From contig NZ_KV440950.1 of assembly GCF_001636405.1 (NCBI RefSeq), positions 4,010,778-4,074,777 on the forward strand: a DNA stretch of 64,000 nucleotides, given 5' to 3'. The stretch is from Peribacillus frigoritolerans. Lineage in GTDB: Bacteria > Bacillota > Bacilli > Bacillales > DSM-1321. The position numbers and the translations under genes were made by a program. Position 1 is the first letter of the stretch. Every line of letters begins with the position of its first letter. The notes under the pieces were generated by a model that was not told the DNA's origin, searched no databases, and saw only the letters and a program-made list of their open reading frames with translations. Of this stretch, positions 62,417-64,000 are shown piece after piece.

Positions 62417-62620
62417 TTAGTTTTCCTCGTAAGAATTATCGTAAGTCAATTTACCGGAATGAATTTCTTCAAGGGCACGGCCTACCGATTTATGGGAAAC
62501 CGGTTTAATAAGGCAATTATCTTTAATTTGCATTTCCCTGGCGCGTTTAGCTGCCACCGATACAAGTGAGTATTTAGAATCGATTTTAAGTAATAGAGAA
62601 TCAATTGATGGATATAACAT
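62417..62620 (-). CDS. rpoZ: RNA polymerase omega subunit
   Basis: 67 residues ([41 protein letters not shown]). Three nt after the gmk stop. Confidence 0.95.
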   Translation of the reverse strand: MLYPSIDSLLLKIDSKYSLVSVAAKRAREMQIKDNCLIKPVSHKSVGRALEEIHSGKLTYDNSYEEN

Positions 62621-62623
62621 GGT

Positions 62624-63244
<621 letters not shown>

Positions 63245-63248
63245 TCAG

Positions 63249-63512
63249 TTACCCCTCTTCTACGCTGTCATCTCTATCTTGTAGCCGTGCAGCAACCGTT
63301 TCCGGTTGAACGGCAGATAAGATAACATGGTCGCTGTCTGTAATTATAACGGCCCTGGTTCTTCTGCCATATGTAGCATCTATTAAGGATCCGCGATCTC
63401 GGGCGTCTTGGATGATCCTTTTTATCGGAGCCGATTCAGGGCTCACGATGGATACGATCCGGTTCGCGGAAACGATATTCCCAAAACCAATATTAATGAG
63501 CTTAATTGACAT
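63249..63512 (-). CDS. remA: Extracellular matrix regulator RemA
   Basis: 87 residues; [20 protein letters not shown] and [22 protein letters not shown]-binding activator of biofilm (eps, tapA) operons in B. subtilis. Confidence 0.95.
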   Translation of the reverse strand: MSIKLINIGFGNIVSANRIVSIVSPESAPIKRIIQDARDRGSLIDATYGRRTRAVIITDSDHVILSAVQPETVAARLQDRDDSVEEG

Positions 63513-63565
63513 TTTTGTCCCCCATTCATATCTATTGTCACCTTGTTAGGTTCATCATAAACCGA

Positions 63566-64000
63566 CTACTCGATATTTTGAACCTGTTCCTTTAATTTTT
63601 CAAGCAAACTTTTCATTTCCACCACTTCTTTCGTAATGGCCGAATCATTTGCCTTTGATCCAATCGTATTGACTTCCCTATTCATTTCCTGGACAAGGAA
63701 GTCAAGTTTCCTTCCAATTGGTTCACTATGGGTAAGGGTCCATGAAAATTGCTGTAAATGGCTATCGAGTCTGGTCAGTTCTTCATTTATATCACATTTA
63801 TCAGCAAAAATGGCCGCTTCTGTCACAATACGGCTATCTTCAATCAATCCATCAGTCAACTCGGCCAGTTTGATTTCCAATCGGGCTTTATATTTTTCGA
63901 CGACTGAAGGTGCATGCATTTTGACTCCTGCTACAATCTCACCAAACTTTTCAAGCTGGCGTTTCATGTCCGAGGCAAGTTCCTGACCTTCGAGATCCCG
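63566..64000 (-). CDS. yloC: YicC/YloC family endoribonuclease, C-terminal part
   Basis: 144 codons seen, the start lies beyond the right edge. The C-terminal REGQEL-like opening, CDINEELTRLDSHL and IGRKLDFLVQEMNREVNTIGSKAND match YicC. Upstream frame stays open to 64000, so an apparent ATG at 63967 is internal. Confidence 0.93.
   Translation of the reverse strand, partial: RDLEGQELASDMKRQLEKFGEIVAGVKMHAPSVVEKYKARLEIKLAELTDGLIEDSRIVTEAAIFADKCDINEELTRLDSHLQQFSWTLTHSEPIGRKLDFLVQEMNREVNTIGSKANDSAITKEVVEMKSLLEKLKEQVQNIE

Overview
The window is a core-genome stretch of a low-GC, spore-forming member of the Bacillaceae. Evidence: spoVM, remA, rsgA/prkC/prpC, FapR with its operator, CodY, SigD and SwrB, in the conserved Bacillus subtilis order, written here right to left. 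Nearly every gene is on the minus strand; only rpmB is clearly on plus. The genus is not fixed by the sequence; a Peribacillus-like or B. megaterium-like bacillus would fit. No tRNA, rRNA, CRISPR array, prophage or insertion sequence was seen.

Layout in transcription order (high to low coordinates): yloC'-remA-gmk-rpoZ-coaBC-priA-def-fmt-rsmB-rlmN-prpC-prkC-rsgA-rpe-thiN-spoVM (64000-49287); divergent rpmB; yloU-fakA; sdaAB-sdaAA-recG; fapR-plsX-fabD-fabG-acpP with a FapR operator; rnc-smc-ftsY; ylxM-ffh; rpsP-khpA-ylqD-rimM-trmD-rplS; lepB-rbgA-rnhB-ylqG-ylqH; sucC-sucD; dprA-topA-trmFO-xerC-hslV-hslU-codY; a ruined fla/che locus; rpsB, tsf, pyrH, frr, uppS, cdsA, dxr, rseP'. Functions are translation, ribosome maturation, protein export, fatty-acid and phospholipid synthesis, chromosome maintenance, isoprenoid and cell-wall lipid synthesis, and TCA cycle.

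The unusual part is 7126-12081. Where B. subtilis has the roughly 27-kb fla/che operon between codY and rpsB, this window has about 5 kb of wreckage. I read a flgB start (about 14 codons) joined out of frame to the last about 51 codons of flhG, which removes the operon between them. Then comes a full-length cheB whose phospho-acceptor Asp is Asn (N56), a cheA with an in-frame stop after the P1 domain, a second deletion joining the cheA P2 domain to the middle of cheD (cheA P3-P5, cheW, cheC and the cheD N-terminus gone), and finally apparently intact sigD and swrB. The chemotaxis and flagellar functions of this locus are lost, while the alternative sigma factor and its neighbour survive and now sit far closer to the old operon promoter region.

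Other points of interest: ylqG (FliK-like) is split in two frames at an A6 run, a GC-rich 129-bp Bacillus-type intergenic repeat lies between sdaAB and fakA, and a 74-nt hairpin element lies between rpoZ and coaBC.
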